IMG/VR virus record: IMGVR_UViG_3300010375_000583
Span: 1-56,001 of that record
Direction: 5' to 3' (one strand)
DNA: 56,001 nt
From: a virus
In this document: positions 15,844 through 24,217 of the stretch, one piece after another
How positions within the stretch are numbered: position 1 is the first letter of the stretch
Layout: every line of letters begins with the position of its first letter
Made by a program: the position numbers and the translations under genes
The notes under the pieces: generated by a model
Databases searched by the model: none
What the model was told of the DNA's origin: nothing
What the model saw: the letters and a program-made list of their open reading frames with translations, nothing else

Positions 15844-17310
15844 TCAGGCGATGCGGACGATGCCGGCGCGACCGATCGCGATGCGAGCCGTGCCGGCGCC
15901 TGCGAAGCAGCCGCCGAAGTTGATGCGGAAGACCGTTGGGGTGCCGCTGCCGGGGATCACGATCGGCCGGCTCTTCGCGACGTAGGTGAACGACTCCGGA
16001 TAGGGGCCGTCCGTCGCCGTCGAGTACGCGTTTTCGTAGACGAAAAAGTTGGTCGTGCCGTCGTTGTATTGAAGGTAGAACTGCATGCCAGATAGGTTCG
16101 CGGCGGCGGTAAGCGCCGCACCGCCGGCGCCGGAGGCGTTCAATTCGGCAACGATGATGTACGTCCCACCCTGGACCGCGCTCGCATGCATGCTGGGGAA
16201 GCGCGCCTCGAAGCTGTCACCGGCGGCCGTCGCGGTGATCTCCATAATGAAGTCTTGGCCCTTGCCGTCGGCACGCGCCGCCACCGATGCAACCATGGTC
16301 GGCGTGCCGCCGCGGGCGAAGGTGATTGAGCCCGTCGGCATGTTCCCGGACACACCCGTGCCCGTGGCCGTCTGCGAGCCCGTCATCAGCGGGTTGACCA
16401 TCACCTGCGTGATGGCGCTGTCGTAGGCAATCGTCGCTGCGTTGCTGGCGGGCAAAAAGTCGATGGCCTTCGGCACGATGCTGTTGATCCACGCAGCCAC
16501 GGGCTTGGCTTCTACGTAACCGCCCACGTTGCCCTCGTGGACACCTGGCGAGTCGCGGAAATAGTTCGTCGTCGACTCGATGTTGCTCGATGTCGGGTTG
16601 AGCATCGGGTTGCAAAGCTCGATGAACTCCACGCCAGGCGTCGATGCGGCGTAGTTCCGAATCAACTTGTTCAGGTTGTCGAGTTCACGGCACTTGGCAA
16701 CCGTCGAAGCCGCGAATGCCGGGAATGGAATGGAGCACGCAACCGGCGTGATGCCAGCAGCCAGCGCGCGCTTGTACATGGTGATGAGCTTCGGCATCGT
16801 CACCGCGGCGGTGGCACCGTTCGTGATGATGTCGTTGAACCCTGAGTTGATGATGCAATACTTTGGCGCCAGCGGGATTACGCCCGGCGCAGTCGTCACG
16901 GCGCTCGACTGCGAGCCGATGCCGCCGAAGCCGGCGCCCGCGGTGGCGTTGCCGAACCGCGTCAACATGTCGTCCACGGCTTCCCCGTTGACACCCGCAT
17001 TGCCCACCAGCGTCAGCTTCTGGCGGGCCATGCCGTTCCCGAGCGTGAACCAACGCGGGCGGCCGGTTATGGCTGTCGTGCTCTGGTCGTAGCATTGCTG
17101 GGTCCGGCTGTCACCGATGATGACCGCCGTCGCGCAGGCAGCCGCATTGCGTGCTGACGCGTACGGCAACGCCGTCCATGTCGACGTGCCGTCACCGACC
17201 TTCGACAAGCCGGTGTCGATCTCCAGGGCCATCTCGCCTTGCGCGAGAACAGGATTCACGGATAGCCAAGTGGCAGCCGTGTCGTTTCTGAGTTGGATCT
17301 TCTGGACCAT
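15844..17310 (-). CDS. Tail-associated SGNH hydrolase with Mtd-like N-terminal anchor
   Basis: The protein has 488 aa. Residues 1-50 form an anchor resembling the major-tropism-determinant N-terminal domain (KIQLRNDTAATWLSVNPVLA, DTGLSKVGDGTSTW). An SGNH domain follows: block I VIIGDSRT near residue 64, an NSGFNDI block, and a His in GVHEGN near 270. The Asp usually three residues before that His is absent (an Asp occurs five before). Residues about 300-488 are beta-rich and may bind carbohydrate. SGNH enzymes deacylate sugars, so it may modify surface polysaccharide during adsorption. The anchor suggests it is virion-bound. Confidence 0.8.
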   Translation of the reverse strand: MVQKIQLRNDTAATWLSVNPVLAQGEMALEIDTGLSKVGDGTSTWTALPYASARNAAACATAVIIGDSRTQQCYDQSTTAITGRPRWFTLGNGMARQKLTLVGNAGVNGEAVDDMLTRFGNATAGAGFGGIGSQSSAVTTAPGVIPLAPKYCIINSGFNDIITNGATAAVTMPKLITMYKRALAAGITPVACSIPFPAFAASTVAKCRELDNLNKLIRNYAASTPGVEFIELCNPMLNPTSSNIESTTNYFRDSPGVHEGNVGGYVEAKPVAAWINSIVPKAIDFLPASNAATIAYDSAITQVMVNPLMTGSQTATGTGVSGNMPTGSITFARGGTPTMVASVAARADGKGQDFIMEITATAAGDSFEARFPSMHASAVQGGTYIIVAELNASGAGGAALTAAANLSGMQFYLQYNDGTTNFFVYENAYSTATDGPYPESFTYVAKSRPIVIPGSGTPTVFRINFGGCFAGAGTARIAIGRAGIVRIA

Positions 17311-18144
17311 TTAAGCGCCCCCGCCATTGATGTTCGTTGTGCCACCGTAAGAGCTGTTCGCCTTGCCGCCGTCGACTGCGCCGGCGCCAGCGCCGGCCGA
17401 GGCCGCTGACGTGTTGAACTGGTACTTGTTCGTCGTCGCGCTGAAGATCCACGTGACCAGGCCGGACGACGCACTTGTCACGCCGCCGTCGACCTGCGCG
17501 CCGCCTGGCATGCCGGCACCGGCAACCGAGGACACGGGGCCGCCGTTGACCTCACCGAGGATCTCCGAGTTGGTGGCCATGCCGGGCATCACGGTGACAG
17601 CGCAGCCGGCGACGTTGCTGAAGGACAGCTTGCGGTCAGTCGGCTTCAGCGTGTATGTCGTTCCCGGAACGTCGACCCAATTGGTCGCGTCCGAGTAGTT
17701 GTCGGTCAGTGGCCAGGTCGTGCCGTTGCTGGTGTAGACCAGCTTCTCGGCTCGGTTGATCGCGATGTTCCCGCTCAGCGCGGCGCCGGTGGGCGCGACG
17801 GTCGCAGCGGTCGCGGTGTTGGCGTCGGCACCCAGGATCTTTGCGAAGGACGACGTGATCGCGACCGTGCGCGCGTGGCTGTTGGCAGCCCTGGTCGCAT
17901 CAACGACGTCTGCCGCGAGGGACCAGATGCGTTCGCCCTCCTCGCCGAGAATCTTCCAGCGCTCGCCGTTGGGCAAGATGCCGATCGCATTGTTGGTGAT
18001 GCGCAGTCGTTCCGCCGCCACCCGCGCGTCATGCTCCGCACGACTGAGTTGCAGGACAACGCCCGCGGCTTGCTGAAGCGCTGCACGTTGGATGAGGCCG
18101 GTCCCGTCCTCGCCCTTCGTGAGAGATGATGCTATCCCGGTCAT
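17311..18144 (-). CDS. Fibre-cassette structural protein
   Basis: The protein has 277 aa. The N-terminal 120 residues are helical and charged (AEHDARVAAERLRITNNAI). The middle has a carbohydrate-protein-like block (NRAEKLVYTSNGTTWPLTDN), and the C-terminus is glycine/alanine/serine rich (SAGAGAGAVDGGKANSS). The stop adjoins the SGNH gene directly. A trimeric fibre segment is plausible, but no defined family was recognised. Confidence 0.6.
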   Translation of the reverse strand: MTGIASSLTKGEDGTGLIQRAALQQAAGVVLQLSRAEHDARVAAERLRITNNAIGILPNGERWKILGEEGERIWSLAADVVDATRAANSHARTVAITSSFAKILGADANTATAATVAPTGAALSGNIAINRAEKLVYTSNGTTWPLTDNYSDATNWVDVPGTTYTLKPTDRKLSFSNVAGCAVTVMPGMATNSEILGEVNGGPVSSVAGAGMPGGAQVDGGVTSASSGLVTWIFSATTNKYQFNTSAASAGAGAGAVDGGKANSSYGGTTNINGGGA

Positions 18145-18156
18145 GTTTCGCCCCGC

Positions 18157-19911
18157 TTAGGAAGTCGTGTAGCGGCCGGCAAAGGTCGCTGCCTTGCCAT
18201 TGCTGCGGTAGACGTGCCACGTCGTCCCCGAGGCCGCGTTCGTGTAGGTGTGCCGCACGGTGATAGGGCTGGCGGGATCCCCGTCCGGATTGATGCCCGC
18301 ATAAGTCGCACCAGAGAATCCACCGGTGCCCGCACCGTCGTTGACCACGAGGCCGCTGCTGTCCGCACCCGAGGGAATGAAAATCCACGTGTAATCGGTG
18401 GCACTCGGCGACGGGCTTTGGAAGGTCGTGAAGCTGCCAGCCTTGCCGCCGGCCGGCGCGCCACCGGCGCCGATCTGGCCGCCGCTCGCACCGGTGACGT
18501 CCATCGGGACGCGCGCGGCGAAGATCGTGTCGAAGGTGGCCGTCGTGCCGCTCGGATTCGCGATCCCGTAGCTGAACGCCGGCCGCGTGTCGGGTGGCGG
18601 CGCGGCCGTGACGGCGTCGTTGAGCAGACCCGGAGTACCTGATCCGGCCGAGTTGACCGGCGTGATCTGATAGTCGTAGGCCGTGCTTGCGGCCAGTCCG
18701 GTGACAGTCGACGCCGTGCCGGTCACGCCAGTCGCGAACGTCGTGTAGGCGCCTGTCGAGCTGCCGAGGCGGTAGCCGACGGTGTAGGTGATGGGCGTCG
18801 TGCCGGTGGTCGGCGCCGTCCAGGTCAAGGGCTGCGTGCTGCTCGTCGCCGTGCCGGGCGTCACGCCGGTGACTGCGCCCGGCGCCACTGCCGCCGCGCT
18901 CACCGTGAGCGTTGCCGCATTGCTGGTGACCGAGCCGGCGGGGTTCGTGACGACGCAGCGGTAGGCGTCGCCGTTGTTCGCGGCGCCACCGGTCACCGCA
19001 GTCGCGGGCGTCGTGTAGCTTGCGGCAGTCGCGCCGCCGATGTTCGTGCCGTTGCGCTGCCACTGGTAGGTCAGCGTGCCGCCGCCAGTGGTCGCCGCCA
19101 CCGTGAAGGTAGCTGTCGCCGGCTCGGTAACCGTGGCCGCGGCAGGCTGGCTGGTGATCGTCGGCGCCACGACACCCGAGGTGACCGTCAGCGTGGCGGC
19201 GTTGCTTGTCACGCTGCCCGCCGAGTTCGTGACCACGCAGCGATAAGAGGAGCCGGTGTCGCCGGTCGTGGTGGCGGGCGTCGTGTAGTTGTTCGAATTC
19301 GCTCCGGAGACGTTGCTGAAGCCGCCGCCCGTGTCCCGCTGCCATTGGTAGCTCAGCGTCCCGCCGCCCGTCGTCGCGGAGACCGTGAAGGTTGCCGTGT
19401 TGGGAGCGACGACAGAAGCGGATGCCGGCTGAGACGTGATCGTCGGAGCCACCACGCTCGAGCCGGACGTGATGACGATCGCCGCGAGCGCCAGGTTCGC
19501 GGAGGCGCCGAGTGCATCGACGACATGCAGCACGACACCTGTGTACGTGGCCGGCGAGCCGACCAGCATGCCGCTGACCATGCCGGTCGCCGCATTGACG
19601 ATGCTCGTGCCTTCGGGCAGCGCGGCGCCGGTGCTGGTGACCGTGTATGGGCCGGTGCCGCCGGCGATGGTCGGCGTGAACGACCAAGTGGAGCCGATCG
19701 TGCCACCTGACGGCGTGCCGGTGATGGTCAGCGTCACGACATCCGATGTCGGCACGCGTACATAGCCCAGCGCGTTCCACGGCGTGCTGCCGTCGCCGAA
19801 CTTCAGATACCGCGTGTCGACCTCGATCGCGAGTTCGCCGTCACCGAGCACTGGATTCACCGACGCCCATACGGCGGCGAGATCGCGCCGGGTCTGGATC
19901 TTGTTGGCCAT
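18157..19911 (-). CDS. Multidomain Ig/fibronectin-type III fibre protein with Mtd-like anchor
   Basis: ATG 19911 gives 584 aa. Residues 1-52 repeat the anchor of the SGNH protein (KIQTRRDLAAVWASVNPVLG, YLKFGDGSTPWNALGY). A He_PIG-like Ig domain follows (about 55-150), then two tandem Ig repeats of about 90 aa (each APTITSQPA ... YQWQR ... YRCVVTN.AGSVTSNAATLTV). A fibronectin-III-like domain comes next (PGAVTGVTPGTA, YTVGYRLGS), then a C-terminal domain ending in WHVYRSNGKAATFAGRYTTS. Ig and FN3 domains on tailed phages usually promote weak surface adhesion. Confidence 0.8.
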   Translation of the reverse strand: MANKIQTRRDLAAVWASVNPVLGDGELAIEVDTRYLKFGDGSTPWNALGYVRVPTSDVVTLTITGTPSGGTIGSTWSFTPTIAGGTGPYTVTSTGAALPEGTSIVNAATGMVSGMLVGSPATYTGVVLHVVDALGASANLALAAIVITSGSSVVAPTITSQPASASVVAPNTATFTVSATTGGGTLSYQWQRDTGGGFSNVSGANSNNYTTPATTTGDTGSSYRCVVTNSAGSVTSNAATLTVTSGVVAPTITSQPAAATVTEPATATFTVAATTGGGTLTYQWQRNGTNIGGATAASYTTPATAVTGGAANNGDAYRCVVTNPAGSVTSNAATLTVSAAAVAPGAVTGVTPGTATSSTQPLTWTAPTTGTTPITYTVGYRLGSSTGAYTTFATGVTGTASTVTGLAASTAYDYQITPVNSAGSGTPGLLNDAVTAAPPPDTRPAFSYGIANPSGTTATFDTIFAARVPMDVTGASGGQIGAGGAPAGGKAGSFTTFQSPSPSATDYTWIFIPSGADSSGLVVNDGAGTGGFSGATYAGINPDGDPASPITVRHTYTNAASGTTWHVYRSNGKAATFAGRYTTS

Positions 19912-19996
19912 GAGATGCCTTTGGTTGATGAGGCAATGCCGCGGCTCCGGCTGTGCCGGCGCGGCGGTCAGGAGAAGCGCGTTTGCGTGGTGCCCG

Positions 19997-20599
19997 TCAG
20001 GCGAAGCCGAGGCGGGTCTTGATCGGATAGAGCTGGGCGCTGGCGCCGAGCGGGACTGACTGCATCGTCTCGACGGTCGTGTCTTCGCGATTGCGGTAAC
20101 GGTGCGCGATGACGAGCAACATCGCGGCGACGATCGAATTCGGCAATGGCTTTGTCTGGTCGTCATCGTTGACGGCCGAGTAGCCGAGCGTGTAGCGAAT
20201 GACCACAGCGCTCGGCGAAATGCTGGTCGCCGGCCATGAATGACTTGGCGCCAGGCGAAGCAAAGCCGGCGTCGGGTTGTCGTCGACTGCGTAAGTGCCC
20301 GCGTCCAGCGTCTGCTGCACGCCATCCTGGTCGAGATACTTCACGGAGTCGACGCCGAACAGCGGGCCGCTCTCCAGTTCGATGTCTCCGGACGGGAACG
20401 CAGGGAGCGCCGTCTCGACGACTACCTTCGCCACGCGGTGGCCGAGCATGGTCTCGGCATACTCGCGCGCATCGCCGATGTAGATCTTCAACAGCGGATC
20501 GTCTGGATGGCTGGGCGGATCGCCCTCTGCATCCAGCTTGCACTGCAGGCGCGCCAGCGCGAGAGACACCGGCTCGACGGGTGCCGTGATGATGTTCAA
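19997..20599 (-). CDS. gp6-like head-tail connector protein
   Basis: The protein has 200 aa with the HK97 gp6/DUF-connector pattern: SLALARLQCKLDAEGD at the N-terminus, LLKIYIGDAREYAETMLGH, and LPNSIVAAMLLVIAHRYRNRE near residue 160. These proteins attach to the portal and form the neck. The start overlaps the collagen-like gene stop by four bases. The next connector gene lies beyond the 6-kb fibre cassette. Confidence 0.85.
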   Translation of the reverse strand: MNIITAPVEPVSLALARLQCKLDAEGDPPSHPDDPLLKIYIGDAREYAETMLGHRVAKVVVETALPAFPSGDIELESGPLFGVDSVKYLDQDGVQQTLDAGTYAVDDNPTPALLRLAPSHSWPATSISPSAVVIRYTLGYSAVNDDDQTKPLPNSIVAAMLLVIAHRYRNREDTTVETMQSVPLGASAQLYPIKTRLGFA

Positions 20600-21468
20600 T
20601 GCGTTGCCCTCGCGTCCGCGCCGCGTTCGCCTTTGGCTCCCGGCAAGCCATCCTTTCCATCGCGGCCGCGCTTCGCCGCGAGGCGCCAGGCCTTGCTGCC
20701 TTCGCCGGGCTTCTCGGTCGTGGGGTCATCGCAATGCCAGAGCGAGCCGCCCCACGTAGTCGTGTCGCCGCGGTCATACTGCTGGCCGTCGACGAACACG
20801 CCCCGGTAGACCATCACGGGAAGCCGGAACGACTTGGCCTCGCCTCGCCCGAACGCCGTGATGCCGCGCATCGAGAAGACTCTGGCATCGGAGGCGCTCT
20901 GCACGACTTCGATGTCGACAACGGGATCGATGAGGATCTGCCAGCCGGCGTCGGCGACGTTGCCGGTGATGGGGTCGGTCTTGCGGGCCGCGCGGATCAG
21001 GCCGCCGCGATGCCGCGCGTAGGTACCGCGCGCATAACCGCGCTGCTCGTCGATCGAGTCGAGCACCTCGATGTGCAGCGCGTCGCGACCAGGTGGTCCC
21101 TCTTTTCCGTCGCGGCCGTCGCGGCCAGCTTCACCTGGCGCGCCGGGGAAGCCGTCGTCGCCCTGCGGACCGGACTCTCCATCCTTACCGGGTGCTCCGT
21201 CTTTGCCGTCGACTCCATCGCTACCACGCTCGCCGGCCGGTCCTTGCAGGCCCTGCTCGCCGCGATCGCCCTTCTCACCCTCCTGGCCACGCTCGCCGGC
21301 GCGACCATCATCGCCGCGATCGCCCTTCTCGCCCGCGGCCGGCATCGGCATCGACTTCAGCTGCTCTTCGAGCGGCTTGATGGCTGCCTGCACGTGCTTG
21401 GCCAACTGCTCATCGCAGTAGGCCTTCACGGATGCGAACACGGCTTCGGCGAGGGCGTCAATGTCCAT
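20596..21468 (-). CDS. Collagen-like structural protein B
   Basis: ATG 21468 gives 290 aa; a GTG nine bases upstream that overlaps the preceding stop is an alternative. A helical N-terminal region (ALAEAVFASVKAYCDEQLA) precedes about 25 Gly-X-Y triplets (GEKGDRGDDGRAGERGQEG), then a globular region with a WHCDD motif and a second short collagen-like tail (GRDGKDGLPGAKGERG). The central fold resembles carbohydrate-binding modules seen after collagen repeats in phage fibre proteins (GVFVDGQQYDRGDTTTWGG). Location beside the portal suggests a head or neck fibre. Confidence 0.8.
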   Translation of the reverse strand: MDIDALAEAVFASVKAYCDEQLAKHVQAAIKPLEEQLKSMPMPAAGEKGDRGDDGRAGERGQEGEKGDRGEQGLQGPAGERGSDGVDGKDGAPGKDGESGPQGDDGFPGAPGEAGRDGRDGKEGPPGRDALHIEVLDSIDEQRGYARGTYARHRGGLIRAARKTDPITGNVADAGWQILIDPVVDIEVVQSASDARVFSMRGITAFGRGEAKSFRLPVMVYRGVFVDGQQYDRGDTTTWGGSLWHCDDPTTEKPGEGSKAWRLAAKRGRDGKDGLPGAKGERGADARATH

Positions 21469-21473
21469 GGGAT

Positions 21474-22160
21474 TCACGCCGACCGTCCCCCGTTGAAAGT
21501 CCTGGCCGCGTACACCGTCGCGGCACCACCGCCGCCAACGCCGATGACGCCAGTGAAGTCCGTTGCCGCGAACTGGCCGTCCAGATTGGTGTCTTCGTCG
21601 AAGGCGCCCCCACCGTCGAGCTTGATATTTCGGGTCGAGCCACCACCGCTGCTCGTGCCGTTGGCGCCGCGCTGACCTTGCAGGTCGATCCAAGGTCCCC
21701 AGCTGCCGTCGTCCTGCTCGAAGCGGATGGATGTGCCCCGCCATTCGTGACGCGGTGGCGGCCCGGCTTCGCCGCGCTCACCGTGCGAGCCATCGATACC
21801 GTTCGTGCCATCGCGGCCGCGGTCACCTTTCGGACCCTGCTGCCCGTCCTGGCCCTGCTGGCCACGCTCGCCGTCCTTGCCGTCACGGCCATCGCGGCCA
21901 TCGCGCCCGGCCGGCCCTTGACTCCCGTCGCGGCCATCCTTGCCGTCGGCACCGTCTTTGCCGTCCTTGCCATCGCGACCTGCGTCACCGGTTGCACCGC
22001 GCTCGCCCTGGAATCCGCGCTCACCGCGCGCGCCGTCGGTGCCGTCCGCCCCGTTGGTGCCGTCACGGCCATCCCGGCCGTCCTTCGCGTGCGGCGCCGA
22101 GTTGAGCCGCGACTCGACCGAAATCAAGCGCTCGAGCAGCGCCTTGACTTCAGGCAGCAT
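21474..22160 (-). CDS. Collagen-like structural protein A
   Basis: The protein has 228 aa. A short helical start (LPEVKALLERLISVESRL) precedes about 35 Gly-X-Y triplets dominated by GRDG, GKDG and GERG. A W-rich stretch follows (HEWRGTSIRFEQDDGSWGPW), then glycine-rich repeats. Phage collagen-like repeats form trimeric rods on heads, necks or tail fibres. It overlaps the portal C-terminus by 11 bases and precedes collagen-like protein B, making a tandem pair. Confidence 0.8.
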   Translation of the reverse strand: MLPEVKALLERLISVESRLNSAPHAKDGRDGRDGTNGADGTDGARGERGFQGERGATGDAGRDGKDGKDGADGKDGRDGSQGPAGRDGRDGRDGKDGERGQQGQDGQQGPKGDRGRDGTNGIDGSHGERGEAGPPPRHEWRGTSIRFEQDDGSWGPWIDLQGQRGANGTSSGGGSTRNIKLDGGGAFDEDTNLDGQFAATDFTGVIGVGGGGAATVYAARTFNGGRSA

Positions 22161-23889
22161 CGCGGACTCCCGAGAACTTGCGCATCAGCGCTTCGGCCAT
22201 GGCCTTCGATGCCTCGAACGCCTCCGCCTGCCGGCGCTGCTCGTCATCGACAAGCGCCTGGGCGTCGCGCGCCTCGGCTTCCAGCTGCTGGCGGGCGTCG
22301 GCCTGCTTCTGCAGTTCAGCGAGCTGCGCGAGTGCGACGGCCAACGCGTCCGCCTGCCGTTGAGCCGCGTCTTCCGCGGCGCGACGAACCGACTCGAGCT
22401 CGGCTCGCGCAGCTTCTCGGTCGCCGGCCAACTTCTCGGCGATCGCCGTCAGGATGTGTTCGCCGAAGGTGCGCAGTTGCTCGGAAGCCTCGGCCTTTTG
22501 CGCGTTCTGCGCGTCTGCAGTCTTCGCGTGGCTCGCGTCGAGCACGCGGAGCGCAACCTCCTCGACGGCTTTGGCGGCGTCCGCAGCAGGATCTGCAGGA
22601 GGATCCGCCGGATCGGCCGCAGCAGGCGCGGGCGCGGCGGTATCCGGAGCCGGCCGATCGTTCAGCGCCTCGAGAGAGTAGTTCTGCTGCTGCATGTAGA
22701 TCGTGTCGCCGCCGTCGACCGGCGGCAGGTTCATGACCTTGCGCGCCTCGTTCGTCTTCATCACGCTGCCGCCGACAGCCGCGGCGAGCGCTTCGATCTG
22801 CGTCTTCGCATCCATCCGCAGCAAGCCGGTCAGGTCGAGCTCGACGCCCAGGGTGCGGCCGTCCTTCGGCGACCCCAGCAGGCCAAGGCCATCGTCGAGC
22901 GACTCTTCCATGTGCTCGATGTGCGTCTGCAGGCACTGGCTGTAGTAGAGGCCGGCGCGGGTCTCGCCGTTGCCGTACGTCGGTTCTTTGCCGAGGCCGA
23001 TCATGAAAGCCGGCACGTGGAACGTCGAGCAGATCACCTGCGCCGACAGATCGAGCTGTTCGGTGAGCTGGGACTCGACGGCCGTCATGCGCATGCGCTC
23101 GAACTTCAGGCCGTCGCCCAGCACGGCGACGCGGCCCGCATTCGTGCCGCTGTAGTTCTTCTCCCAGTGATCCTTCATGCGCTTCGCGTTGTCGTCGCTG
23201 ATCGTGCCGGGCGCCGTGAGCACGCCGCCCGGGCTGCTGCTGTTTGCAAAGAACCGGCTGGAGTCGTTCTGCATGCGCAGACCCTGCTCTGCCGTGGCAC
23301 CCGACGCGTAGATCGGCGGGATGCCGACGAGCGGATGGAACAGGCAGTTCATGCGATCGTGGATGACCTCGCTGGCCGGCACGACGATGCTAGCGGCATC
23401 GATGCCCGCCAGGTTGTCCTCGCGCAGCTCGTAGTAGACGGCGCCGTCCGGCGCCACCAGCGGCGTCACGCACAGCCAATTCAGGATGTACAGCGCCACG
23501 ACGACGCCGCGGGCATCGCGCTCCTTGAGGGCGACGGTATTGCCGTGCAGCAGCTTGGACGTCGTCCAGCACTCCTTGAACTGGATATGGTTCTGGAAGC
23601 GGTTTGGCTTGCGCAGCACCGGCGAGAAGGCCGGACTCGTCGTCTCCGTCCAGATGCCGTCGGCGGACAGCTCCACCAGCTTCGGCCGCAGCTTCCCGAT
23701 GTCGGAGGCGATCAGCGTCACGCATGCGAAGAACGCGTTGTTGCGGAGGATCGATTCGACAGGCTTCGGGCTGTCGGCCTGCCAGGCCTCTGGCGACCAG
23801 GCGAAGGACGACACTGGAAACCAGCCGCCCCCACCACCGATCGGCAAAGGCCTGGCGGCCTTCTGTTTGCGCTCGCGCCGCTTGCTCAT
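22150..23889 (-). CDS. HK97-family portal protein with C-terminal coiled-coil extension
   Basis: The protein has 579 aa. Residues about 40-420 carry the portal fold (NNAFFACVTLIASDIGKL, FHVPAFMIGLGKEPTYGNGE). About 150 residues after 430 are alanine/glutamate-rich and heptad-like (AAARAELESVRRAAEDAAQ, LAELQKQADARQQLE). This is longer than the usual 400-450-aa HK97 portal. The start is ATG 23889, overlapping the stop of the 92-aa gene (GTG 23892 possible). The portal gene comes after the capsid here rather than before the protease. Confidence 0.92.
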   Translation of the reverse strand: MSKRRERKQKAARPLPIGGGGGWFPVSSFAWSPEAWQADSPKPVESILRNNAFFACVTLIASDIGKLRPKLVELSADGIWTETTSPAFSPVLRKPNRFQNHIQFKECWTTSKLLHGNTVALKERDARGVVVALYILNWLCVTPLVAPDGAVYYELREDNLAGIDAASIVVPASEVIHDRMNCLFHPLVGIPPIYASGATAEQGLRMQNDSSRFFANSSSPGGVLTAPGTISDDNAKRMKDHWEKNYSGTNAGRVAVLGDGLKFERMRMTAVESQLTEQLDLSAQVICSTFHVPAFMIGLGKEPTYGNGETRAGLYYSQCLQTHIEHMEESLDDGLGLLGSPKDGRTLGVELDLTGLLRMDAKTQIEALAAAVGGSVMKTNEARKVMNLPPVDGGDTIYMQQQNYSLEALNDRPAPDTAAPAPAAADPADPPADPAADAAKAVEEVALRVLDASHAKTADAQNAQKAEASEQLRTFGEHILTAIAEKLAGDREAARAELESVRRAAEDAAQRQADALAVALAQLAELQKQADARQQLEAEARDAQALVDDEQRRQAEAFEASKAMAEALMRKFSGVRDAA

Positions 23890-24167
23890 CACTCGGCCTT
23901 CAGGTCGCGCCGCTTGTACGTGCGCTTCGCCTTGGCTTCCGGGCTTTCGTCTGGCGGCGCTGCAGCTTCTTCGCTCTCCGCCTGGCCGATCGGCGCGGCA
24001 GGCGGCGCCGGAGCCGCAGGCGCAGCAGTCGCCGCGGCAGGCTGGTCCGACGCCTTGCCGATCGCTACCAGCACGCGCGCGTGCTTGTGTGATGCGTCGA
24101 AAGGGTCGCCGGGCTTCAGCGATTTGCCGCCGAAGGACATGGCCTTGTTCGCAATCAGTTTGCGCAT
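23889..24167 (-). CDS. Small protein between capsid and portal
   Basis: The protein has 92 aa: MRKLIANKAMSFGGKSLKPG at the N-terminus, followed by a flexible Ala/Pro-rich region (APAAPAPPAAP) and a basic tail (KAKRTYKRRDLKAE). The flexible tail and position next to the capsid fit a head accessory or packaging-associated protein. No named family was recognised. Confidence 0.6.
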   Translation of the reverse strand: MRKLIANKAMSFGGKSLKPGDPFDASHKHARVLVAIGKASDQPAAATAAPAAPAPPAAPIGQAESEEAAAPPDESPEAKAKRTYKRRDLKAE

Positions 24168-24217
24168 GGGTTCTCCAGATGGTGGCCCGGGCCGCTCGGA
24201 CCCGGGCCTTGCCCTGG

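Noticed and set aside
13769-19911. Diversity-generating retroelement linked with Mtd-like anchors
   Set aside because: No reverse transcriptase gene or template/variable repeat pair was seen anywhere in the window.
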